From IMG/VR virus record IMGVR_UViG_3300021962_000318, positions 1 through 35,425 of that record: a stretch of DNA of 35,425 nucleotides; one strand, 5' to 3'. The notes under the pieces were generated by a model that ran no database searches, had not been told where the DNA came from, and saw nothing but the letters and a program-made list of their open reading frames with translations. A program made the position numbers and the translations under genes. Positions 15,440-22,961 of this stretch are shown one piece after another. Position 1 is the first letter of the stretch. Each line of letters opens with the position of its first letter. This DNA is from a virus.

Positions 15440-16817
15440 CAAAGCTCTTCTTCATTGTTTTTTCGCGGGTACCAAAAGTGTTGAGTGGTTTATCTGTAAT
15501 GCCAGCATCAGCCAATCCGTCTTGTGCAGATTGTTCAACATCATATAGTTTCATTTTCGATCTATCAACACCAACAGTAAATCTCTTATACATTGTTGGA
15601 TCTGAATAACGGTTCTTCAACTGTTTGACCATAATTTGGCCAAGTTCTTCCAATTCTTCCGAGGAAATCAAAGCAAACATCAAGTCGGCTGTTGCTGGCA
15701 GACCAAAAGATTCACTTGTGTCCTCAAGTCCTGGGTCGGAACTTGTAAAACCAGACCGTGTCGTTTGTGTAGCAGATACAATTGGTACTCCGAATTCAAC
15801 GGCAAGGCCTCGCAATTCTTCAGCAATTGCTTTAACATAGGTGTATGAATTGACGTTTGCACCCGCTTTAATTCTAGAACTACAACAAATGTTGAGATAA
15901 TCAACGAAAATAATATCAGGTACGAAAGACTTTTTAAGGTTAAGTTCATTTAATAAATTTCTAAAATGTGTTACTGAAGCCGCAGCGGTTGGATATTCTT
16001 TGATAATTAATTTTCCAACAGTTTTTGAACGTAACCTTTCAATTTTTTTGTCGTACATTTCTTTTGGTAATTCAACCAAATCATCTACAGCAACATTCAA
16101 TAGATTTGCATCTATTCTCTCCGCAATTTTTTCTTCGGCCATTTCCATAGTAATATAGAGTACATTTTTACCTTGTACCATACAACCAGCAGCAACATGA
16201 CACATAAAAAGAGACTTGCCAACACCGGTTCCAGCAAGAGCAATATTAAGAGTTTTAACAGGAAGACCACCCTTTGTAATCTTATTGAAATAGTCCAAAT
16301 CAAATGGAATTCTCTTTTCTTTTCTATGGTAAAATTCAAATCGTTCATCACTATTTTCCAAATAATCATGACCAACAGAACTATCAAAACTCACAGCAAG
16401 AGCATCCGATAAAAGTTTTGGAATATAACCTTTATCGTTTGATTTATCTTTTCCATCAAGTATTGAAATTGAACTCAGAACCGCATTATATATTGCCTTT
16501 TCTTGACAAAATTTTTCCGTTTTATCAACCAACCATTCAATTTTAGATTGTTCATCTTTAATCTTGACGATTTCTTGTAGGGATTCTTCACATCTATCAA
16601 ATTCATCAGCAGATAGATTTTGCACATCTTTGATAGCCAATTGTAAAGCTTCAATTGTTGGTGGAGAGTTGTAGTTCTCCACAAAACCAGTTATTTGATT
16701 AAATATCGTCCTGTCTGTACGATCAGTGAAGTATTCTGGTTTAATAAAAGGTAAAACTTTTCTTAAATATTCCTCATTATAAATTAGGTTTTTTATAATC
16801 GCCTGTTCAAGTTTCAT
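15423..16817 (-). CDS. 41: Replicative DNA helicase, DnaB-family (T4 gp41)
   Basis: The ATG at 16817 is the better start; the preceding TTG is also in frame, and AGGAAA is well placed. The 464-residue protein has an N-terminal helical domain (EQAIIKNLIYNEEYLRKVLP) followed by a RecA-type motor. Walker A is AGTGVGKS at about 195-202. IIFVDYLNICCSS serves as the Walker B-like strand, and the C-terminal VVKQLKNRYSDP-type segment (read MVKQLKNRYSDP) carries the arginine finger region. It unwinds the lagging strand template as a hexamer. It overlaps the small gene upstream and the DruA-like gene downstream. Confidence 0.92.
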   Translation of the reverse strand: MKLEQAIIKNLIYNEEYLRKVLPFIKPEYFTDRTDRTIFNQITGFVENYNSPPTIEALQLAIKDVQNLSADEFDRCEESLQEIVKIKDEQSKIEWLVDKTEKFCQEKAIYNAVLSSISILDGKDKSNDKGYIPKLLSDALAVSFDSSVGHDYLENSDERFEFYHRKEKRIPFDLDYFNKITKGGLPVKTLNIALAGTGVGKSLFMCHVAAGCMVQGKNVLYITMEMAEEKIAERIDANLLNVAVDDLVELPKEMYDKKIERLRSKTVGKLIIKEYPTAAASVTHFRNLLNELNLKKSFVPDIIFVDYLNICCSSRIKAGANVNSYTYVKAIAEELRGLAVEFGVPIVSATQTTRSGFTSSDPGLEDTSESFGLPATADLMFALISSEELEELGQIMVKQLKNRYSDPTMYKRFTVGVDRSKMKLYDVEQSAQDGLADAGITDKPLNTFGTREKTMKKSFDGFKV

Positions 16818-17097
16818 CAATAATTTCCTGTTCCATGTTATTGGACATAAGTTCCACTAAAAGATCACCAATATAATTTTTAAAGTTCTCGTCTTTTTCT
16901 AATTTTTTGGGTTTCTTAACTGTTGATTCTAACACATCATAGGCAAAAAGTAAATACACCTGGTCATTTTCTTCTTTAAATTTTACTTTACCATATTTGA
17001 AAACGGTATCTTTATAAATTCCATCCAAAAATTTTATGTGTACTGCTGTACCATCATCTTTAGGATAGATGAAACAATAATCTTTACCTTCAATCAT
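16807..17097 (-). CDS. Small conserved protein between uvsX and gene 41, unknown function
   Basis: This is a 96-residue protein. The first 60 residues look like a small beta-rich domain (DYCFIYPKDDGTAVHIKFLD, then VFKYGKVKFKEENDQVYLLF). The last 35 are charged and end in a helical, acidic tail (LVELMSNNMEQEIIDET). The gene abuts the UvsX stop directly and overlaps gp41 by a few bases, so it is probably translated with them and may assist the recombination or helicase complex. I do not recognise a family. Confidence 0.7.
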   Translation of the reverse strand: MIEGKDYCFIYPKDDGTAVHIKFLDGIYKDTVFKYGKVKFKEENDQVYLLFAYDVLESTVKKPKKLEKDENFKNYIGDLLVELMSNNMEQEIIDET

Positions 17098-18171
17098 TTA
17101 AACACCATTGGTCGTTTCAACATCAAAAGTTTCTTCTATATCACAGTCTTGTAAAATATCAGCTGATGATACCCGATATTTGTTTTCAATCCATTCACGG
17201 AATGATTTTTGTTTTAAAATTGGTAACCAAAAATCGGATGTGTTTGTATCCTTTTCTCGGAATTTCTTATCTTCGATTTCGCCAGTTTCCACATTCACCT
17301 TTGAATACCATCCGTTGCTTGGTTTGATAACGTGTCCAGATTCTAAAGCAAGATCAAGTAAAGCAGACCATTTATTGATACCACCATCAAAAGATACTGT
17401 CACAGGAATTTTAGACTTTTCTTTTACATATCTAGATTTTTCAACATTAATAATAAAGTTGTAACCCGTAATTTCTGATCCGTCTTTCTCTTGTTGGCGA
17501 CCCAAGATGAAGATGTTGTCGGCACTGTAATAACTTCCTGTTCCACCACCAACAATATCTTTTGGAAACATTCCAATTTCTTTGTATGTGTGATTGACAA
17601 CAATCATAGGAATGTCCTTCATTGTTAGGTGTGGAGTTACCATTCTAAACAATGATTTTACCTGTTTTGCTCGACTCATATCAGCAACAGATTTTTGATC
17701 TAGTGCATCTTCAACTTCTTTTTTAGATGCCAAATTTCCAATAGAATCAACAACAATAATTAGATGTTCACCTCTTTCGAGGTTGGTGAGTTGATTCATA
17801 ATATCAAACTTCAATTGTTCAATGTCTGTAATAGGAGTATGAAGCACTCTCTCAGAATCAATACCAAAAGTATCAAAATAAGATTGTGGAGTACCAAACT
17901 CAGAATCGTAGAAAAGTAAAGCTGCATCATTATATTTGTCCATATAAGATTTGGCCATCAATAGAGAAAAAGCCGTCTTGAAATGTTTTGAAGGACCCGC
18001 CCACATGGTAAGTCCCGGAGTTAAACCTCCATCCAATTTTCCGGACAAAGCAATATTTACTGCTGGTATAGCAGTGGGAATCATATCTTTTGCCATAAAA
18101 AATTTAGACTTAGCTAAAATGGCCGATTCTTTAATTGAACTGTTCTTTTTGATTTTATCAAGTATACTCAT
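17098..18171 (-). CDS. uvsX: UvsX, RecA-like recombinase
   Basis: This is a 357-residue protein. Walker A is AGPSKHFKT at about 58-66, very close to the T4 UvsX form GPSKSFKS. Walker B-type segments follow (LIIVVDSIGNLASKKE at about 137-152; IPMIVVNHTY). The glycine-rich GGGTGSYYSADNIF matches the DNA-binding L2 region of the family. It forms filaments on single-stranded DNA for strand exchange and recombination-dependent replication. It lies between the membrane protein gene and gp41, as commonly seen in T4-like marine phages. Confidence 0.93.
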   Translation of the reverse strand: MSILDKIKKNSSIKESAILAKSKFFMAKDMIPTAIPAVNIALSGKLDGGLTPGLTMWAGPSKHFKTAFSLLMAKSYMDKYNDAALLFYDSEFGTPQSYFDTFGIDSERVLHTPITDIEQLKFDIMNQLTNLERGEHLIIVVDSIGNLASKKEVEDALDQKSVADMSRAKQVKSLFRMVTPHLTMKDIPMIVVNHTYKEIGMFPKDIVGGGTGSYYSADNIFILGRQQEKDGSEITGYNFIINVEKSRYVKEKSKIPVTVSFDGGINKWSALLDLALESGHVIKPSNGWYSKVNVETGEIEDKKFREKDTNTSDFWLPILKQKSFREWIENKYRVSSADILQDCDIEETFDVETTNGV

Positions 18172-18181
18172 TTTTTATCCT

Positions 18182-19168
18182 TTAAAAATGTCCACCATCC
18201 GTTTTCTTTTTGAAAGAATACGGTTCGTCATAATCATATCTAGTTGAAATTGGAGGTATGGTTTCATTTGTTGCACCATCGATTGTAATTAAATTGTCCT
18301 TTTCTATTTGAACTTTATTGGTTTCTTCTTTCTTGTTAATTTCTGTTTCTTCCGGTTTATTTGCAAAAAAATCATCCCAGGTAGGTTTCACTTCTTCTTT
18401 AGTAATCTCTTCCTTATCAACTAAATTGTTTTTTTGTATAGACATATTGGCTGCTATTAAAAGCAATATCGCCAATGGATCAAACACAACCATTATTAAT
18501 ATAATAACCAATCTAACTGCCTTATCTATGATGCCCGGTTCGTTTGAACCATAAATTAATTCAGCAACATATTTTATTGGACCAAAATCGGATTCCGCTT
18601 TTGATAATTCATTCTGCATTGGTAATTTTGTTTCAATTAATTCTGTGATTGTTTTTTGGTAATTTTCATTCTCAGAAGAAAGTCTGTTTCTTTCTTTCTG
18701 TTGATTCCTACGAATGTTTACGGAGTTAATAACACCTCTTTCGTCATTACTTCTGCCAATTGTTTGGTTGACCTGTTCATCCAATTGTTGTAGTATTTTC
18801 CTATTTGCGTCCAGATTCTCTTTTGTAATACGAATCTTTTCATCAATTAATTGTATTCTGGAAACCAGTGGTGCTGTGTCGGCTGAATGTTCCAAATGTG
18901 CTTTTGATAAGTAACCAAAAATACCCATACTAGTAATTAGCATGAGTATTGTTGTTGAAACCGTTAGGTATGATTTCATGGCTATATTTGAAACCTTCCA
19001 GTTTCGATATAACCAAGAAACGGTTACCAACTTCGCAACCTCAAGAACTGTGCCCATCAGTACGATAGGCCAAAAAGAACCTGGAAATATTGCAGCTAAA
19101 CCTATAATAGAATAATAGGCGGCAACACCAGATAGTGCAAGAGCTGTTAAAAAAGTTAATGCTGTCAT
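18182..19168 (-). CDS. Phage membrane protein with long periplasmic or cytoplasmic coiled coil
   Basis: The ATG at 19168 overlaps the polymerase stop as ATGA and has AGAGGA upstream. A TTG 14 codons earlier would add a charged N-terminus and is also possible. The 328-residue product (ATG start) has about four hydrophobic segments: three in the first 110 residues, and one near residues 220-240 (LVIILIMVVFDPLAILLLIA). Between them lies a long coiled coil (IDEKIRITKENLDANRKILQ onward). A polar tail follows. Such proteins recur near polymerase genes in T4-like marine phages without a known role. Membrane attachment of replication or superinfection effects are only guesses. Confidence 0.7.
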   Translation of the reverse strand: MTALTFLTALALSGVAAYYSIIGLAAIFPGSFWPIVLMGTVLEVAKLVTVSWLYRNWKVSNIAMKSYLTVSTTILMLITSMGIFGYLSKAHLEHSADTAPLVSRIQLIDEKIRITKENLDANRKILQQLDEQVNQTIGRSNDERGVINSVNIRRNQQKERNRLSSENENYQKTITELIETKLPMQNELSKAESDFGPIKYVAELIYGSNEPGIIDKAVRLVIILIMVVFDPLAILLLIAANMSIQKNNLVDKEEITKEEVKPTWDDFFANKPEETEINKKEETNKVQIEKDNLITIDGATNETIPPISTRYDYDEPYSFKKKTDGGHF

Positions 19169-21711
19169 CCAAAAAAGTCCTCTAGTGAACTGGTCTTTTC
19201 GGCTTTCCAATCCATGCAGTCAAGAATAATTTTAATTGGTTCCAAAAAAGACTTTTCAAATTGTACATCATAATCGATATATTCGTCAAGCTTAAATTCT
19301 TTTGGAATTCTGGTGGGAAAAGAAATCACATCTTCTTTCATAGGATTTGGCATTTTCAAATAGGTAAATTTGATCTTTTCGCCTTCTTGAATTTTTTGAT
19401 ATTTCTTTTCTAAATTCATTTGTTTTAGTGCATGGTTATAAACCACAGCACCACGCACATGTATTGGCGTGCCTTTTTTGTAGAGTGTTACAGAATCAGA
19501 ATAATTATTTAAACCGTTTAAACCTCGAGGAAAAGAAATTTCTTCTGCCGGCAATTTTCGAAAGTCCTCTCTGAATTGTGCAATATAATTTTGTACTTCA
19601 TTTTCGGTGCCAGTCATCATCAATTTAATTGTTTCTTTCATTTTCTCGCGGATGGCAGAAGGTGTCGAGGATTTAATCATTTCTAAACCCATGACCTTCA
19701 TTTTTGGTTCCGCATACTGCACACCTTCATTATTATACACATTAAGGATGTATCTTTTTTTAGCAGTCCAAACACCTTTGTCGGATAAACCCTCTCGTTT
19801 CATTTGCATCTTTTGATCATATGCATTTACATAACCTGCCAGTTCTTCGTAGGATTTATCAATAAAGGGTTGTATCTTTTCTTCACATATTTTATCCATC
19901 AAAGATATAACTTTATTTTTATCTCCGGTGTCTTTGATGAATTTATTCACCAATTCACCCATTCGCAAATAAATTGAATCTGTATCTGATGCAATAACAT
20001 AATCAACACCGTTTGTTTGCAGTATTCTATTCATCCACTCATTAATCTTATTTTCGATCCAACGAATAGAGAGTTGGCCAGCAAGCGTAACGGCGAGAGC
20101 CATTCTCAAATCATAAAATCTAAAATATTGACTTCCGAGAGCGCCATATGCAGAGTTCAACGAAACTTTCTTGGCGAGTTGAAGGTTATTCAACCTTGCA
20201 ATTTGTTTTTCTATTTCGTATTTTTTATTGTTGTCTTTTTCGTTTTCTTTCTTTTGTTGTTCCTGCAACATCATCTTTTTGAATTTCTTACGATCTTCAT
20301 ACATATCCTCCAACATCTTAGGTAAAAAACCCTGGATGTCAGTACGGAAAAATTGTCCGTTGGGTGTAAGTGTAACATTAACCAGCCCGGAAGTATCTAC
20401 CTGGCGCATTAATAGTTTCTCGACAGAAATACTTTGGTTCAAAACACTTCTCATATGTTCTGTATATTTTTCTGGTTCGATTAGAGTTTCCGGTGAAATG
20501 TTGTACTGCATCATCAAATGTGGATAAAGACTATTCAAGTCAAAACTGGCAACCCAATCGTGTTTTCCAACCTGAGGTTCTTTGACATATGCACCCTCAA
20601 ATGCAGAATCTTTTTCTTGAACTTCTCTTGGGGGAACAATGATGCCTTTTTGATACAGATAGGAATATGTCATAGAATCCCACATACGAGTTTGTGCAAA
20701 TATATCTTCATAATTACACTTCGTATCATATGCAAGAGTTAAACCTAATTCAATCAATTTCAGTTTATCTTCCAATCTTTCAATTAACAAAGCATCTTTG
20801 ATGTTATACTCAATAAACAATTGGTAGTTTCTTTTATATAAATCGTGTAGGTTATCATAATCATCATAAGAAATCTTACCTTCACCAAGTTCAACATTGG
20901 CAATATTGTCCAATCGGTAAGATTCTTGTGATTTACCACCAGGCGCATACCATTTGTACAATTCAATGTAGTCTAATTGTTCCACTCCCAAAAAACCATA
21001 TGCAATCATTTGCCGACCATTGATGATGGTTTTTCTTTCGGAAATGAAATTCCAAGGAGATAATTTTTTGCTTTCATTTTCTCCTAGAATTTTTCTAAGT
21101 CGATTGACAAGATATGGCACATCAAAAAACTTTGTATTCCAACCAGTCAACACATCTGGTGTTTTTGTGGACCATGCAGTTAAAAATGATTTACACAAAG
21201 TATACTCATCTTTACATTTGTAATAAGTTACTTTATCCGTTTCTTTATTGTTGAAATCTCCGCAACCCCAAACATACATGTGTCCACCAAGAGTTTTCCA
21301 TGCAATGGCTGTGATTGGTTCATTTGCCTGATAGGGATCAGGAAAACCATTTTCAGAACCAACCTCAATATCGATAATTGCAACATCAATCTTATCTTGG
21401 TCCCAGTCAACCATATCTGCATGTTGTTCGGCAATAAATGCATATTCATATCTGGTTTGACCATAAATTTTTGGTGCACCAGAAACGCCATCAAAATTTT
21501 TGATATAGTCTCTTGCATCATAAATTGAATCAAATTTCTTTTCTACCAGAGGCAGACCATCAAGAGATTTGTGTGTTGAGACTTTTGTGGCTGGCAAATA
21601 TAATTTTGGTTCATAATCAATTTTAAGTTTTACTTTTTTGTCATCTCTGATGCCACGATAAAGTATTTTGCCGCCTATCGATTGAACGTTTGTGTAGAAG
21701 TTTTTTGACAT
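19165..21711 (-). CDS. 43: DNA polymerase, family B (T4 gp43) with 3'-5' exonuclease
   Basis: This 848-residue protein is slightly shorter than T4 gp43. Exonuclease motifs are present: IDIE with Asp114 and Glu116, GWNTKFFDVPYLVNR at 190-204, and YNIKDALLI with Asp306. Polymerase motifs are DLNSLYPHLM at 391-400 (A), KKVSLNSAYG at 514-523 (B) and DTDS at 576-579 (C). All catalytic acids that I can check are intact. The C-terminus reads KTSSLEDFFG, which resembles the clamp-binding tail of T4 gp43 and should dock on gp45. The stop overlaps the membrane protein start by ATGA, and the Lsm-like gene ends directly before it. Confidence 0.96.
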   Translation of the reverse strand: MSKNFYTNVQSIGGKILYRGIRDDKKVKLKIDYEPKLYLPATKVSTHKSLDGLPLVEKKFDSIYDARDYIKNFDGVSGAPKIYGQTRYEYAFIAEQHADMVDWDQDKIDVAIIDIEVGSENGFPDPYQANEPITAIAWKTLGGHMYVWGCGDFNNKETDKVTYYKCKDEYTLCKSFLTAWSTKTPDVLTGWNTKFFDVPYLVNRLRKILGENESKKLSPWNFISERKTIINGRQMIAYGFLGVEQLDYIELYKWYAPGGKSQESYRLDNIANVELGEGKISYDDYDNLHDLYKRNYQLFIEYNIKDALLIERLEDKLKLIELGLTLAYDTKCNYEDIFAQTRMWDSMTYSYLYQKGIIVPPREVQEKDSAFEGAYVKEPQVGKHDWVASFDLNSLYPHLMMQYNISPETLIEPEKYTEHMRSVLNQSISVEKLLMRQVDTSGLVNVTLTPNGQFFRTDIQGFLPKMLEDMYEDRKKFKKMMLQEQQKKENEKDNNKKYEIEKQIARLNNLQLAKKVSLNSAYGALGSQYFRFYDLRMALAVTLAGQLSIRWIENKINEWMNRILQTNGVDYVIASDTDSIYLRMGELVNKFIKDTGDKNKVISLMDKICEEKIQPFIDKSYEELAGYVNAYDQKMQMKREGLSDKGVWTAKKRYILNVYNNEGVQYAEPKMKVMGLEMIKSSTPSAIREKMKETIKLMMTGTENEVQNYIAQFREDFRKLPAEEISFPRGLNGLNNYSDSVTLYKKGTPIHVRGAVVYNHALKQMNLEKKYQKIQEGEKIKFTYLKMPNPMKEDVISFPTRIPKEFKLDEYIDYDVQFEKSFLEPIKIILDCMDWKAEKTSSLEDFFG

Positions 21712-22023
21712 TTATCCTGTAATGATTTTCTTTTCACCTGGTAATACTAATCCGAGACCGAAAATTTGTTCATAATTTTTAGTGAATTCTTCCGTCGGAG
21801 TGTAACAGTATACTACATGTTGACCACTAAAGTCAATGGTTGTGTTCTTTTTTTCTTCGGAATATGCAGGAAAAGGCACAAATCCAACATTTGGTGTACC
21901 ATCTTTACTTCTGATAACCTGAACCTGCACAGGATTTCTTATGGTATACCGCATCATACCTTCCGACACAATTTCACCTATAATTTCTTCACCGGTAACC
22001 AATTTTAACATTCTAATTTCCAT
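21712..22023 (-). CDS. Small conserved phage protein, Lsm/Sm-like fold suggested
   Basis: This is a 103-residue protein. It begins MEIRMLKLVTGEEIIGEIVS and continues with TIRNPVQVQVIRSKDG and VPFPAYSEE, a strand pattern like the small Sm-fold proteins found before polymerase genes in T4-like marine phages. It abuts the gp43 start directly. In T4 the neighbour at this place is RegA, but here RegA is elsewhere (30600-30995). RNA binding is inferred from the suggested fold only. Confidence 0.65.
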   Translation of the reverse strand: MEIRMLKLVTGEEIIGEIVSEGMMRYTIRNPVQVQVIRSKDGTPNVGFVPFPAYSEEKKNTTIDFSGQHVVYCYTPTEEFTKNYEQIFGLGLVLPGEKKIITG

Positions 22024-22038
22024 AATTTTTTCCTTTGG

Positions 22039-22046
22039 TATAAATA
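22039..22046 (+). promoter_or_regulatory. T4-type late promoter octamer TATAAATA (rightward)
   Basis: A perfect TATAAATA on the plus strand lies 58 bases upstream of the first gene of the rightward block. It is preceded by the divergent leftward gene and followed by a ribosome site (AAGGA) before the ATG at 22105. It suggests that the exported proteins are made late, with virion proteins. Confidence 0.7.
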
Positions 22047-22053
22047 ATAAGAT

Positions 22054-22081
22054 ATCATATACTTATATATGATTGATTCAA
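22054..22081 (-). promoter_or_regulatory. Candidate sigma70-type promoter for the replication block
   Basis: On the minus strand TTGAAT (22076-22081), a 16-base spacer and TATGAT (22054-22059) precede the gene starting at 22023. It would read leftward into gp43, uvsX and gp41. It lies back to back with the rightward late promoter at 22039, so this gap looks like an early/late divergence point. The match is imperfect. Confidence 0.45.
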
Positions 22082-22104
22082 AAAAAATAAAATAAGGATA
22101 AAAA

Positions 22105-22620
22105 ATGTACAAAAAGGCAGCAATCGCTGTGCTTTTTGTTATGTCTACATCAACATGGGCTACAGACCCAATCGTAACTGACTCGACCAGCAGAAGCACA
22201 AGCACTTCCACATCAGAAACCAGAGTAATCTCTCCGCCACCAACAGCAGTGGCTCCAGCAATCACATCTATCAATAATGATGTCTGTGTTACGGCAGCAT
22301 CAGGCGCAGTACAAACACAGATTCTTGGTATCTCTATGGGTGGTACAATTAGAGATATGAATTGCGAAAGAATCAAACTATCTAAAAATCTTTATGATAT
22401 GGGTATGAAAGTAGCAGCAGTTGCTACTCTATGCCAAGATGATCGTGTATTCCAAGCCATGCTAGATGCTGGCACTCCTTGTCCAGTTATGGGTAAAATC
22501 GGCGAGCAAGCAAAAGAAATTTGGGTTGCTCGTGGTCGTGTAGGTGAAAAAGATATTGTAAAACAAACGCCAGAAAAGGCCAAAGAAGAACCTCTTAGAG
22601 ATTCTGGAAAGAAAGAATGA
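22105..22620 (+). CDS. Exported phage protein with four conserved cysteines, unknown function
   Basis: This is a 171-residue protein with a clear Sec signal peptide (MYKKAAIAVLFVMSTSTWA, cleavage after residue 19). A Thr/Ser-rich linker follows, then a compact domain from about residue 55. That domain has Cys residues in NDVCVTAASGAV, IRDMNCERIKLSKNLYDMG, VATLCQDDRVF and AGTPCPV, enough for two disulfides in the periplasm. The tail is very charged. I recall similar proteins in T4-like marine phage genomes but know no function. The stop overlaps the next start by ATGA. Confidence 0.75.
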   Translation: MYKKAAIAVLFVMSTSTWATDPIVTDSTSRSTSTSTSETRVISPPPTAVAPAITSINNDVCVTAASGAVQTQILGISMGGTIRDMNCERIKLSKNLYDMGMKVAAVATLCQDDRVFQAMLDAGTPCPVMGKIGEQAKEIWVARGRVGEKDIVKQTPEKAKEEPLRDSGKKE

Positions 22621-22961
22621 AAAAACTACTGATGACAATAATGATGGCTTTATTGTCATCGACAGCATTTTCAGATGAAATCTTTAGAGAGCCACGAGCA
22701 AAACCAGGACTTGAAAAAGTAAAGTTTGATGCTTTCTGTGGGAATGGTGATAAAATGGCACAGGTAGTGGATCACTATAAAGAACGTGCCATGATTGATT
22801 TTAAATCTCAAAGAATTATCAACGGCGAAGTTATGACATTTACTGCTGTGTTATTTGCTAATCCGAAAGATGGTTCTTGGACATGGATTGAAAAAATAAC
22901 AGACGATTCTTATTGTATTATTTCTACTGGTGATAGAATGACTCCTCATGTGCAAAAATGA
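22617..22961 (+). CDS. Small exported protein, unknown function
   Basis: This is a 114-residue protein with a Sec signal peptide (MKKLLMTIMMALLSSTAFS). The mature part is about 95 residues with two cysteines (DAFCGNGDKM and DDSYCIIS), which could form one disulfide. A mixed strand pattern (EVMTFTAVLFANPKDGSWTW) suggests a small folded domain. ATGA overlaps join it to the genes on both sides, so the three exported proteins are probably made in step. Confidence 0.7.
   Translation: MKKLLMTIMMALLSSTAFSDEIFREPRAKPGLEKVKFDAFCGNGDKMAQVVDHYKERAMIDFKSQRIINGEVMTFTAVLFANPKDGSWTWIEKITDDSYCIISTGDRMTPHVQK

Noticed and set aside
22005-22376. 123-residue minus-strand frame opposite the first exported gene
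   Set aside because: It is a mirror of the signal-peptide gene, and its hydrophobic look comes from antisense Thr/Ala codons.
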